The notes under the pieces: model-generated
The model's database searches: none
What the model saw: only the letters and a program-made list of their open reading frames with translations
What the model was told of the DNA's origin: nothing
Shown here: positions 34,612-42,848 of the stretch, piece after piece
Layout: each line of letters begins with the position of its first letter
Position numbering within the stretch: the first letter of the stretch is position 1
NCBI GenBank assembly: GCA_942491735.1
Contig: CALOCN010000001.1
Coordinates: forward strand, 124,001-188,000
DNA from: CALOCN01 sp942491735
GTDB lineage: Bacteria; Eisenbacteria; RBG-16-71-46; JABDJR01
Direction: 5' to 3'
Length of the DNA: 64,000 nucleotides
Made by a program: the position numbers and the translations under genes

Positions 34612-35952
34612 ATGAATACGGACACGGACGGGGTTATGAACTGGCCGGAGGATGGATCCAGGGATGGAGTTCACCTGCGGGGAGGCGCGTTGGCCGGCGA
34701 GCCGGGGCTGGCCGTGCCGGAGTGGGCCCGGAGCGGGACGGTGTATTGCGTGTTTCCCCGGAACTACTCGGGGCGTGGGTTGGCGGGGGTGCGGGAGGAC
34801 ATGGAGCGTATTGCCGGGTTGGGAACGGGGATGATCTGGCTGCTGCCGGTGCACCCCATCGGGTTGGAGGGGCGCAAGGGGACGTTGGGATCGCCCTATG
34901 CCATTCGCGACGACCGGGCGGTGAGCGAGGAGCTGGGGACGCGGGAGGATCTGCGGGAGTTGGTAGAGGCGGCGCATGGGCTGGGGATGCGGGTCCTGAT
35001 CGACTACGTGGCCAACCATACGGCGAACGATCACGTGGAGCTGGCGGAGAACCCGGATTGGTGTCACCGGGATGGGGACGGGAAGCCTACGCGGCGGATC
35101 GCGGACTGGTTCGACATCGCGGATCGACGGTTCGACCAGCCGGCGATGGTGGAGTACCTGATCGAGAGCGCACGGGGATGGGTGGAAGATATCGGCGTGG
35201 ACGGGTTCCGCTGTGACGTGGCCGGGATGGTGCCGCGGGAGTTCTGGAAGGCGTTGCGGGAGCGCCTGGACCCCGGGGGTGAGCGGGTGTTCCTGCTGGG
35301 TGAGTGGCAAGATGCGGAGCTTCACGTCTGCGGCTTTCATGCGTCGTACGACTGGATGCTGTATCGGGCGTTGCGGGATGTGGCGACCGGGAGCGCGTTG
35401 GCCACCGAGGTGACCCATGCCTTGCGGGCATGGCAGGAGAACTTTCCCCGGAGGGCGGTGCCGCTGCGGTTCCTGGAGAACCACGACGAGCCCCGGGCGG
35501 TGGCCATCTTTGGCCGGGAGCGCCTGGCCGCGTTTGCCGCGGTGGCGTACTTGTCCGGAGGGTTGCCGCTGGTCTACAACGGGCAGGAGATTGGCGCCAC
35601 GCGGCGGCCGAGCCTGTTTGACGCGGATCCCATTGCCTGGGATGTAGTGGATGAAGATGTGGCGGGGGTGATGGCCGAGGTGCTGGGGTGGACGCGTGAG
35701 GAGCCCTGGGGGCAGGGGGCGCTGGAGTTGCTGGAGCATGATTGTCCCGGGGAAGTGGTGGCGTTTAGCCGTCCCGGGGCTGGGAAGGACGGCGTGGTGG
35801 TGGCGAACCTGGGCCGGGTGGTGGAGCGGGTGACCCTGGGGGCGCCGGTGCAGGTGGCGGCGGTGAAGCGCGGCGTGGCCGCGGCGTGGGACGGGACCGG
35901 TGTGCTGGAGCTGGAGCCGGGCGAGGTGTGGGTAGGGGAAGTCGCGCGATGA
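34612..35952 (+). CDS. GH13 alpha-amylase-family glycosidase, cytosolic
   Basis: 446 residues. The (beta/alpha)8 catalytic residues are all present: nucleophile D202 (VDGFRCDVAG), acid/base E231 (LLGEWQDAEL) and stabiliser D292 (FLENHDEPR). DYVANHT (131-137) is the usual second conserved region. There is no signal peptide, so it acts on internal alpha-glucans or trehalose-type sugars. ATG at 34612 has a TATAAA ten bases upstream and no ribosome site, suggesting a leaderless message; a second ATG at 34636 follows GGACGGGG. The coding strand is unusually G-rich compared with neighbours. Confidence 0.85.
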   Translation: MNTDTDGVMNWPEDGSRDGVHLRGGALAGEPGLAVPEWARSGTVYCVFPRNYSGRGLAGVREDMERIAGLGTGMIWLLPVHPIGLEGRKGTLGSPYAIRDDRAVSEELGTREDLRELVEAAHGLGMRVLIDYVANHTANDHVELAENPDWCHRDGDGKPTRRIADWFDIADRRFDQPAMVEYLIESARGWVEDIGVDGFRCDVAGMVPREFWKALRERLDPGGERVFLLGEWQDAELHVCGFHASYDWMLYRALRDVATGSALATEVTHALRAWQENFPRRAVPLRFLENHDEPRAVAIFGRERLAAFAAVAYLSGGLPLVYNGQEIGATRRPSLFDADPIAWDVVDEDVAGVMAEVLGWTREEPWGQGALELLEHDCPGEVVAFSRPGAGKDGVVVANLGRVVERVTLGAPVQVAAVKRGVAAAWDGTGVLELEPGEVWVGEVAR

Positions 35953-36797
35953 GCACCGCGGCGCCGGGGCGGGACCGCAGCCGCGGGTTGCTGGACCAGG
36001 TGCTGGAGCATTGGGGTTTGGGGGATCCGGGGCCGCCCTGCGCGGCGCTGGTGGACCGGTTTCATGCCGAGTACATCACCCGGGTGCCGTTCGAGAACCT
36101 GACCAAGCTGATCAAGGCGGTGCGCCACCGGGGAACGGGGGCGTCTGTTCGCGCGCCGGTGGAGTTCTGGCAGGACCACCTGCGCTTGGGAAGCGGCGGG
36201 ACCTGCTTTGCCGCCACGTCTGCCTGCCACTTCCTGCTGCGCTATGCCGGGATCCCCTCCAAGCTGTTGTTTTGTCACCTACCGGCCGAGGAACCCCAGG
36301 CCCACGCCGCGTTGTGGGTGCCGCTGGAGGGACGGGACCTGCTGGTGGACGTGGGGTACGCGCTTCCGGCGCCGGTAGAGCTGAACCCGGAGGCGGTGAC
36401 CCGGCGCAAGACGCCGTACGCGGACATCGAAGTGCGCCCGGGCCCGGGAGGCGAGTTCCTGGTCTTCACCGAGGACGACCGGGGCCCCAAGTTCCGCTAC
36501 CGGTTCAAGCTGGAAGCGGCCAAGGACGAGGCGTACCAGGAGGCGTGGAAGCACACGTTCGATCTGTCCGCGCCCTACATGCGCAGGTTGGCCCTGGGGC
36601 GGTTCACCAACGATACGCGGTACCTGTACAAGAACCAGGGGACGGTCTACCGGATCACGAGGGCCGGGGAGACCGAGCTGCCCCTCCCTGCGGACGACCC
36701 GGTGCCGGCCCTGGCCGAGATGTTCGCCCTGCCGGCGCCGTTGCTGCGGGCAGCAATGGCCGCGTTGGGGACGCTGGAGAAGCGCCGAACCGGTTGA
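35949..36797 (+). CDS. Arylamine N-acetyltransferase-like protein
   Basis: 282 residues. The catalytic triad is visible: C86 in GSGGTCFAATSACHFLL, H119 in AHAALWVPL and D134 in LVDVGYALP. VPFENLTKLI near the N-terminus is the usual NAT entry. It transfers an acyl group from CoA to an amine, hydroxylamine or similar acceptor; the acceptor is unknown. Its ATG overlaps the GH13 stop (ATGA), so the two are cotranslated. Like the GH13 gene, its coding strand is G-rich with much GGG, CGG and TTG. Confidence 0.85.
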   Translation: MSTAAPGRDRSRGLLDQVLEHWGLGDPGPPCAALVDRFHAEYITRVPFENLTKLIKAVRHRGTGASVRAPVEFWQDHLRLGSGGTCFAATSACHFLLRYAGIPSKLLFCHLPAEEPQAHAALWVPLEGRDLLVDVGYALPAPVELNPEAVTRRKTPYADIEVRPGPGGEFLVFTEDDRGPKFRYRFKLEAAKDEAYQEAWKHTFDLSAPYMRRLALGRFTNDTRYLYKNQGTVYRITRAGETELPLPADDPVPALAEMFALPAPLLRAAMAALGTLEKRRTG

Positions 36798-36821
36798 CCT
36801 TGGCGTGGGGGCGGGCGTACA

Positions 36822-36840
36822 GTTGAGACTCAATCTCAAC
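36822..36840 (+). promoter_or_regulatory. Fur-box-like operator upstream of fur
   Basis: GTTGAGACTCAATCTCAAC is a 19-bp inverted repeat with perfect 7-bp arms. It stands 17 bases before the fur start, as expected for autoregulation. Closely related palindromes lie upstream of the TonB-dependent receptor at 46946-46968. Confidence 0.75.
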
Positions 36841-36856
36841 TAGAAGCGAGAGTCCC

Positions 36857-37456
36857 ATGGCGAGCTCCACAGAGAAAGAGTCCACCCGGGAAGACAACGC
36901 GGAAGCGCGGTTCCTGGAGTACCTGCGCCGCCACAACCTGCGCATGACCCCCGAGCGGAGGGCGGTTTTGCACGTGATCCTGGACCGGGAAGGCCACTTT
37001 GACGCCGAGGAGCTGCTGCAGTTCCTGCGCAAGGAAGGGACCACGGTGAGCCGGGCCACGCTGTACCGGACCCTCGACCACCTGCGCGAGGCGGGCCTGG
37101 TCAAGGTGCACCGGTTTGGCCATGGCCACTCGCTATTTGAGCACGCGTACGGGCGAAAACATCATGATCATATGGTTTGCAATCGATGCGGCTCGGTGAT
37201 TGAATTCGTAAACGAGGAGATAGAGCGCCTGCAGGAGGAAATGTGCAGGAAGCATAAGTTCCAATCGACGAGCCACGTGATGGAGATCTTTGGGGTTTGT
37301 GAGGGGTGTCAGGGGGAGGAGGGGAGAGTAAGGGGGGGTGCATCCATTGGCAGTTGGACAGAATCCAGGGAAAGCTCCATTGAGTTCGGTGGAACAGCAA
37401 TCGACTTGACGTTAGGTCACGGTCATACGGGGGGCTCATGCCCGAGATATCTCTGA
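36857..37456 (+). CDS. fur: Fur-family metalloregulator with foreign C-terminal tail
   Basis: 199 residues. The winged helix (LRRHNLRMTPERRAVLHVIL, SRATLYRTLDHLREAG), the metal site HHDH and both zinc Cys pairs, C108/C111 and C148/C151, are intact. Normal Fur proteins end soon after the second pair, at about residue 155. Here a purine run (37310-37340) carries the frame through ~45 more residues with no Fur-like character, until it overlaps the next gene. A one-base shift in the G-run would reach the TAA at about 37328. So either a fusion at an island boundary or an indel. It represses iron-uptake genes when loaded with iron. Confidence 0.88.
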   Translation: MASSTEKESTREDNAEARFLEYLRRHNLRMTPERRAVLHVILDREGHFDAEELLQFLRKEGTTVSRATLYRTLDHLREAGLVKVHRFGHGHSLFEHAYGRKHHDHMVCNRCGSVIEFVNEEIERLQEEMCRKHKFQSTSHVMEIFGVCEGCQGEEGRVRGGASIGSWTESRESSIEFGGTAIDLTLGHGHTGGSCPRYL

Positions 37457-38034
37457 CAGACTTCGTTGATTTCGCTTCTGCCAGTGGGTCCTCCAAGCTT
37501 ACAAAGGTAAGACAAATCAAGCATCGCCCTGATTACGCACCCGCGTTCGACTTCTACAAGAAGGTGCGCGAGGGAATAGTCGAGTGCCACCGAGCAGGGG
37601 ATCCACGGACCAGACTGGCCAGTCACCTCGGTCCGGTAACAGACAGCAAGAAGAAGCGTCACTATGCGGATGTCTTGGCTGGGTATAGACGTTGGTGGGG
37701 TCGGAAGGCTGTCGTCTGGTTTGATCCCAGTCGCGCCACGTATTCGGAGCGGGGAATCGATATTCGTATCAATCCTGAACTGGGTCTGAGAGTCGATGGT
37801 GCCCCGCACCTAATCAAGCTGTACTTCAAGTCAGACAAGCTCACGAAGGCCCGTGTAGAGGTCATCACTCACCTAATGGACAAGGCTCTGAGCGGAACTC
37901 CCCCAGGAGCACGGATGGGGGTTCTTGATGTCAGGAACGCTCGACTGGTGACTCCAACTGTTCCGATTGCGGGACTCGATGCCATGCTCGCCGGGGAACT
38001 GGCATACATGGCAGCCACCTGGGCAAGCGTCTAG
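37438..38034 (+). CDS. Unrecognised island protein
   Basis: 198 residues from an ATG 19 bases before the end of the extended fur frame. It is basic and soluble, starting PEISLTDFVDFASASGSSKL, with KVRQIKHRPDYAPAFDFYK, a conserved-looking RRWWGRKAVVWFDPSRATYS, and a C-terminal TPTVPIAGLDAMLAGELAYM. No family is recognised. Base composition is lower in GC than the core genes. A GTTAGGT lies 25 bases before the start, but no full attC-like repeat precedes it. It is the first gene of the accessory island. Confidence 0.7.
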   Translation: MPEISLTDFVDFASASGSSKLTKVRQIKHRPDYAPAFDFYKKVREGIVECHRAGDPRTRLASHLGPVTDSKKKRHYADVLAGYRRWWGRKAVVWFDPSRATYSERGIDIRINPELGLRVDGAPHLIKLYFKSDKLTKARVEVITHLMDKALSGTPPGARMGVLDVRNARLVTPTVPIAGLDAMLAGELAYMAATWASV

Positions 38035-38191
38035 AGGCACTATTCAATTCAGTACCCGGCCAAGTTGGTATCGTGCGCCCAAGTCGCGTTTGCATCATCG
38101 GGTGCTGAACAGACCTCAGGCGGGATTGCTATGGCACGCTTGCAAATCTGGCCACGCACCCCCTAGACTGGCTGAAAGGAGTACATAGCCC

Positions 38192-39141
38192 TTGCGTATC
38201 ATTCGCCGCGTGATCAACTGGATACATGATCGCAAGCGAGGTTCCCTTTTCCTTCGGGGGCTCTTGTTAGCCTTGGCGGCTGTAACTCTCCTATTCCTCC
38301 GCTACACATTCACCGACGGATCCTGGCCAAAGGTAGTGCAGGAGTTCATCGCTGGTGAGCTGGGGGCGTCAGGTGTTGTGGTTCTCCTTCTCCTCCCAGT
38401 TTTTTTCGTTGTCATCCATGATTTTGCCCTGTATCTGGGGGAGCGATGGAACATGATCCCTACGAATCAGGTTGCCCAGTCACTCCTCGTGGCTTTTGAC
38501 CGTGCTGTGGCGGTGAAGTCAGAGCGCTTCTACTCGTATCGGCATGAACCAGCCAAGGATGTGTTTCTTGCAATCACACAGCCGGATGCCCAAATAAAGG
38601 CATTAGTCTCTGAGCTTTACAATGTCTTTCGAGAAATGACTGGTGACCGTGATGTCAAGTTAGTGCTTGCGAGAGTAGAGAACGACTTGCTTTCCGGGAA
38701 GCTCTACAATGCCCCATCGGACGCTATCCCTCGATCTCCGAGTCAGATCTGAATGACGGCACATTCCTGAGTCTCGTACTGGCTCAGGGAAGGCCGTTCT
38801 TCATTAGTGATTTGGAGAAGGAGAAGAAGAAGCAAGAACGTTCGCCGACCAAAGAAAAGAGATTCAGATTCTATGACGACGGTGCAAGCAAGGGCGGTAT
38901 TGCTGGGTTCCCTATTTGGCGGTTCAAGAACCGCAGCACACCGATCTACGTCTTGAGTGTGCGCTCAAGCGCCGTTCCAATCGACAGAGAGTTTATTCAG
39001 GCCGCTGAGCGCCCAATAGTTGCAAAGTTTGCGAGGCGAGTTCAGTTGGAACACGAGCTTGAGAGAATCAGACTAAGAAAGGAGGCGCAGGATGGGGCTC
39101 AAGAAGGTACGGATCGTCAGCATTCCTCGGCAGGAGCTTGA
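38192..39141 (+). pseudogene. Membrane-anchored island protein, frameshifted
   Basis: A TTG at 38192 after GAAAGGAG opens a 186-residue frame with two membrane helices (LFLRGLLLALAAVTLLFLRY and GASGVVVLLLLPVFFVVIHD) and a soluble part ending LYNAPSDAIPRS at 38752. The next frame is already coding-like before that stop: RYPSISESDLNDGTFLSLVL, GRPFFISDLEKEKK, then on to 39141. Joined by one base shift near 38715-38730 they give one ~316-residue protein. Either a real frameshift or a sequencing indel. The second half is highly charged with a predicted coiled-coil tail (ELERIRLRKEAQ). Family unknown. Confidence 0.65.
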
Positions 39142-39280
39142 TCGCCAGCATGCTGAATTTGTCAAACGTGTTGGCGATGAGCAGGTGATGTTTCTGAGGG
39201 TTGGGCGTTGGCAGGCGAAGCGACGCCTCAGCACCCGAGCATTTGGCTTTCAACTGCCCAGGCTGAAACGGATAAAGTAA
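39092..39280 (+). CDS. Small basic island protein
   Basis: 62 residues. AAGGAGG seven bases before the ATG is one of the best ribosome sites in the window. It overlaps the end of the preceding frame by 50 bases. The sequence is basic (KKVRIVSIPRQELDRQHAEF, GRWQAKRRLSTRAFGF). No family recognised; it is probably cotranslated with the upstream membrane protein. Confidence 0.55.
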   Translation: MGLKKVRIVSIPRQELDRQHAEFVKRVGDEQVMFLRVGRWQAKRRLSTRAFGFQLPRLKRIK

Positions 39281-39463
39281 CCTCGCTCACGAAAGGGGGC
39301 TCATTGTGGACACGGCAACGAGGATGAACGTGACAACCCAGCTTGTCCCGGCCTTGGCTGTAGGGTGCCTCAGATCGACCCGAAACTTGGCGCAGGATTA
39401 TCCCTATCCAAGGCTCCTTGGAGGTCATAGTGGGGTCTTGTCAGCTTGGAAAAGAGTGTCCGG

Positions 39464-39991
39464 ATGAGATTTGCACCTTATGGTCCCGTAGAGATCCCGC
39501 GCACGGCCAAGGGTCTTGTTGCCAAAGACAAGACTTCTCTATCAAGTTTCTGGGAGGAGGTTGAATCCCTCGAGGACGGCCTTCCCGGAGCCATTGGTTG
39601 CTATGTCTTCTCCATTCGTGCTGGTCGCGGTGCCCTGCCCTGGTACGTGGGTCTTGCTGAGAAGCGACCGTTTAGACTCGAGTGTTTTGCTCTTCACAAA
39701 CTGCTCCACTACAATGAGGCACTAGCCTCTCGTAGGGGTACCCCACTCATGCTGTTCCTGGCGAAGTGGACGCCGGGAGAGCGCTGGGCAAAGGCTAGCA
39801 AACACGGTCACGGAGACGTGCAGTTTCTGGAGAAGATGTTGATCGGGCAGGCTGTTCGCAGGAATCCCGGCGTTGCGAATGTCGCGAATACCAAGATGTT
39901 GAGGGATATGGTAGTACCGGGTTTGCTCAACACTCCAAATGGGAGGCAGGGGGAGACGGTCGCGTACTTAAGGTCTCTCTTGGACGCATAG
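39464..39991 (+). CDS. GIY-YIG-like nuclease-fold protein
   Basis: 175 residues from the ATG at 39464. GCYVFSIRAG followed by LPWYVGLAEKRPFRLECF has the spacing of the GIY...YIG motif and its following Arg. QFLEKMLIGQAVRR could supply the later catalytic Glu. The family assignment is by motif only; the first Tyr is in GCYVF and the second in WYVG. Such domains occur in homing, repair and defence nucleases. It stands alone between the small basic protein and a gene-poor stretch. Confidence 0.5.
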   Translation: MRFAPYGPVEIPRTAKGLVAKDKTSLSSFWEEVESLEDGLPGAIGCYVFSIRAGRGALPWYVGLAEKRPFRLECFALHKLLHYNEALASRRGTPLMLFLAKWTPGERWAKASKHGHGDVQFLEKMLIGQAVRRNPGVANVANTKMLRDMVVPGLLNTPNGRQGETVAYLRSLLDA

Positions 39992-40460
39992 TTGCCGTTC
40001 GGGATAGCCAACTGGGCGTAGCAAGTGAACCGGACGTTGGATGCGATGCCGATGGCTATTGGGTGCGGGGTACTGGGGTCCGGCAGGGGAACCAGATGGC
40101 GACCAATGAAGCGAGCGGCACCGGTCTTGCCGGTGCGGAGATTCTCTGGAAGTCGGCCGGTGACCTGCCGGCGTCAGAGCGACGCCGGCACGTACAGGCA
40201 GGCCGTTCCGGGCCTGAGAGCACAGATCCGACTACGTCGACGACTGTCGAGATGAGTTCAAGGCTAAGCTGTGGCCGACAGCATCGTCGGCTCGCAAGTC
40301 GGCAAGCACGACTTCGTGCAAACCCGGGCGTTGGGGGGGGCTTGGTGGACAAGTGCCCCCCCGCCTGCTGGCGGAACTGCAGGAGTGGAATGCGAAGGGC
40401 GGCTGACCAGCGCCCTTCGTGAACGGTTTGAAGCAATCGCGCCGAATGGGAGGACCGGAC
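39992..40460. other. 469-bp stretch without a convincing gene, with two strong hairpins
   Basis: GCACCGG and CCGGTGC form a hairpin at 40118-40136. A perfect 10-bp stem TGCCGGCGTC/GACGCCGGCA with loop AGAGC lies at 40166-40190. Neither has a T-run. From about 40205 a short frame reads RSDYVDDCRDEFKAKLWP and stops near 40404; it has no start and may be a gene remnant. CCAACTGGGCG at 40009-40019 resembles the start of the attC-like repeats of the other accessory segment, but the rest does not follow. Confidence 0.45.
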
Positions 40461-41138
40461 ATGGCGAAGAAGAAGAATGATGTGCCGAAGCGCGCGAATG
40501 ATGAAGTCCGCCAACTCATGTTGCAGTACTTCTACGATCGCAACGAGAACGCAACGAGTGAAATGGGGAAGAAGGGTTCAGCTATCAAGATCAGCGATAT
40601 CAAGAAGGAACTTAGAGCACTCCACCAGATGACTCAGCAGGAGGTGCAACGAAATCTGACCTACTTGATAAGCGAAGGGTGGGTTGAGAAGCAAGAGATA
40701 AAGAAGGAGATTCGCGCGATGGGAGGTACAATCATTCCCTCCGTGACTGCATACTACCAGGTCACGTCAGCTGGGATTGACAGGATCGATGGGGGAAGCG
40801 AGTTCACCATGCCCAAGTTTCACGGAGTCAATATCCACGCGATTGGCCAAAACATCATCACGCTCGGTGACGGAAACCAGATAAACGCTCAGTTCTCCGA
40901 TCTGGGACAAGCGCTGGTTGAGCTGCGTGACGCCATTACACACTCCGATATGCCGGAGACAGACAAATTGGCTTTCGTTGCGGACATCGAAACGATTCAA
41001 TCACAGCTTGCCAAGCCCCATCCGAACTCAGGAATTGTTAGCGCCGCTTGGGAAAGCGTCAAAGCGGCGTCAACAATCGAAGGGTGCGCATCGCTTGTGC
41101 TCAGAATCGGGGCGTTGATCGCGGCATTGGCGGGATGA
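40461..41138 (+). CDS. Winged-helix protein with C-terminal GDGN-type domain
   Basis: 225 residues from the ATG at 40461, with GGGAGG seven bases upstream. Residues ~8-110 look like a winged helix (DEVRQLMLQYFYDRNENA, SDIKKELRALHQMTQQEVQR, NLTYLISEGWVEKQEI). HAIGQNIITLGDGNQINAQF follows, leading to a helical part (QALVELRDAITHSDMPETDK, QSQLAKPHPNSGIVSAAWE) and a hydrophobic C-terminus (LRIGALIAALAG). The short GDGN beta element linking a DNA-binding head to a helical tail may be an oligomerisation unit. Function unknown; a regulator or defence-type sensor is possible. Confidence 0.6.
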   Translation: MAKKKNDVPKRANDEVRQLMLQYFYDRNENATSEMGKKGSAIKISDIKKELRALHQMTQQEVQRNLTYLISEGWVEKQEIKKEIRAMGGTIIPSVTAYYQVTSAGIDRIDGGSEFTMPKFHGVNIHAIGQNIITLGDGNQINAQFSDLGQALVELRDAITHSDMPETDKLAFVADIETIQSQLAKPHPNSGIVSAAWESVKAASTIEGCASLVLRIGALIAALAG

Positions 41139-41174
41139 CACGAAGGGGACGCCCTGGCATCCAGCATGAGTAGC

Positions 41175-42199
41175 TGTGTGATTCGTACACATCGTTTCAA
41201 CTCCTGCTGCCCTCTGGGCATGGAACCTGACGTCCGCGCCCGGCTTGTTTGGGTGGAACTCTATGAGCAGCTCGGCGATGCAGGTTTGGTCTGCCGTCGG
41301 TGTGGTATCAGCCGTCCGACGCTTCGGAAATGGGTGACTCGATACTTATCGGAAGGGCTTCCAGGTTTGGAGTCGCGGAGTCGACGTCCCGCATCCAGCC
41401 CGATGAGAAAGGTCTCCGCCGAACACGAGCGTTGGATTCTCGATTTGCGGAAGAAACGGAATTTGGGCGCAAGGCGGATTCAGAATGAGTTGGAGCGCCT
41501 TCACGCCTACCAGTTGTCCCTCGCGACCATCCACAAGGTCCTGAAGCGACACCAGGTCAAACCCTTGCGGCGAAAGCGCGGGGTTCGTAATCCAATTCGA
41601 TACGCCCGACCTTTCCCAGGCGATCGAGTGCAGATGGACGTTTGTAAGATTGCAGCGGGTCTCTACCAGTTCACGGCGGTCGATGATTGTAGTAGATACC
41701 GGGTCTTGGGCCTTTGCCCAAGGCGCTCAGCCCGTCAGACCCTGGAGTTCATCGAACGGGTCATGGAGGAGATGCCTTTCCCCGTCCAGCGTTTTCAAAC
41801 GGACCGAGGGCGAGAGTTCTTCGCACAAAAGGTCCAAGAAAGGCTGATGGAGTACGGGATCAAATTTCGGCCGATCAAACCAGGTTCCCCACACCTGAAT
41901 GGCAAGGTCGAGCGCTCACAGAAAACCGACCTGCACGAGTTCTACTCCACGGTTGATCTGAAAGACCCGGAACTCGCCAACCTCCTCGACGAATGGCAGC
42001 ACTACTACAACTGGCAGAGAGTGCATGGCTCACTCGGCGGCCTGACGCCAATGCAGAGGGTCATCGCGCTTGCGTCCAAGACGCCGTACTGGGAGGACGT
42101 AGGGCGTGACTATGACCCCCAGAAAGAGCGCATGCAGGAAGCCAATTACGCCCTCGACCTTCGTCTGAGAAAGTTGAAACCATCTCTATGAATCACACA
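41175..42199 (+). mobile_element. IS481-family insertion sequence, complete
   Basis: 1025 bp. The ends are inverted: TGTGTGATTC, nine differing bases, then GTTTCAACT at the left (from 41175), and the same TGTGTGATTC...GTTTCAACT on the other strand at the right (to 42199). One transposase gene fills the element. No clear target duplication is visible (left flank GAGTAGC, right flank ACGGAGG). It sits at the downstream edge of the accessory island. Confidence 0.88.
41220..42191 (+). CDS. IS481-family transposase
   Basis: 323 residues. An N-terminal HTH (YEQLGDAGLVCRRCGISRPT, LRKWVTRYLSEGLPGLESRS) precedes an rve/DDE core: D in DRVQMDVCKI, D in RFQTDRGREF and E in LNGKVERSQKTD. WQHYYNWQRVHGSLGGLTPM closes the core. 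Full length and without frameshift. The ATG at 41220 is inside the element; a frame extending to 41166 would begin outside the left end and is not used. Confidence 0.93.
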   Translation: MEPDVRARLVWVELYEQLGDAGLVCRRCGISRPTLRKWVTRYLSEGLPGLESRSRRPASSPMRKVSAEHERWILDLRKKRNLGARRIQNELERLHAYQLSLATIHKVLKRHQVKPLRRKRGVRNPIRYARPFPGDRVQMDVCKIAAGLYQFTAVDDCSRYRVLGLCPRRSARQTLEFIERVMEEMPFPVQRFQTDRGREFFAQKVQERLMEYGIKFRPIKPGSPHLNGKVERSQKTDLHEFYSTVDLKDPELANLLDEWQHYYNWQRVHGSLGGLTPMQRVIALASKTPYWEDVGRDYDPQKERMQEANYALDLRLRKLKPSL

Positions 42200-42265
42200 A
42201 CGGAGGCCCCTGGAGTCTGTCTTGGCAGGGACGCGCGGGGGATTGCCAACGGTTGACATTGAATT

Positions 42266-42814
42266 GTGACCCCCCCTCACAACAACCCACCAAAGAAAGC
42301 ACTCCCCCTGATCACCTACGTTCTCCTCGCCGCACTCGCAGTGATCGAACTATGGCTCTTTGTTCATGGCGTTCCACCCATGTGGGTCGAGTTTCGGGAT
42401 GGCGATCCTGGCTCATGGGGTATCTGGGATCTGGCCATCCGGATAGTTGAGAGCCTGTTCCTTGTTTCGCTTCCCCTGTCAGCGGCGCTCCTGCTACTTC
42501 GCTCACGCTGGGCGGTTGTCCTGGCCTCCGCACAGGCTCCGGTCCGAATCCTCTGCGGATACGCCCTCATCCCCGTTGTGACCCTGTACTTGCTCCTGGG
42601 CGAAGGGACTCTTCACAATTTGCCCTGGCTGATAGTTCTCTTGGTCCTGGAACTACTCCGCATCGGCCTGGTGATGGTTCTTGTTCGCGGGGAGGGAGTG
42701 ACAGAACCGCTGCGCCCGGGGCTGCCATCGCTGCGGCGTGGCGTGGGCGCGTGGATGGCGGTGGGCTTGCTGATTCTTGTTCTTGCTTGGCTCCGGCCTC
42801 ACGTCACCGGCTGA
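42266..42814 (+). CDS. Polytopic membrane protein, unknown
   Basis: 182 residues with four or five membrane helices (ITYVLLAALAVIELWLF, IVESLFLVSLPLSAALLLL, ILCGYALIPVVTLYLLL, LPWLIVLLVLELLRIGLVMV, AWMAVGLLILVLAW). The start is a GTG at 42266 with only weak ribosome-site support. It lies directly after the IS481 element and converges with tonB. No family recognised; composition is between that of island and core. Confidence 0.6.
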   Translation: MTPPHNNPPKKALPLITYVLLAALAVIELWLFVHGVPPMWVEFRDGDPGSWGIWDLAIRIVESLFLVSLPLSAALLLLRSRWAVVLASAQAPVRILCGYALIPVVTLYLLLGEGTLHNLPWLIVLLVLELLRIGLVMVLVRGEGVTEPLRPGLPSLRRGVGAWMAVGLLILVLAWLRPHVTG

Positions 42815-42848
42815 GCACCCAGGTGGGCGATAGTTCCCGCCGCACCCC

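Noticed and set aside
37380..37440. GTTAGGT before the first island gene as an attC site
   Set aside because: Only one end motif is present; no matching RYYYAAC end or inner palindrome was found upstream.
40063..40422. A 119-codon plus-strand frame in the gene-poor island stretch
   Set aside because: Its start has no ribosome site, the composition is Arg/Ser/Pro-rich without predicted structure, and strong hairpins cross it.
41166..42199. Target-site duplication around the IS481 element
   Set aside because: The flanks GAGTAGC and ACGGAGG do not match at any length expected for the family.
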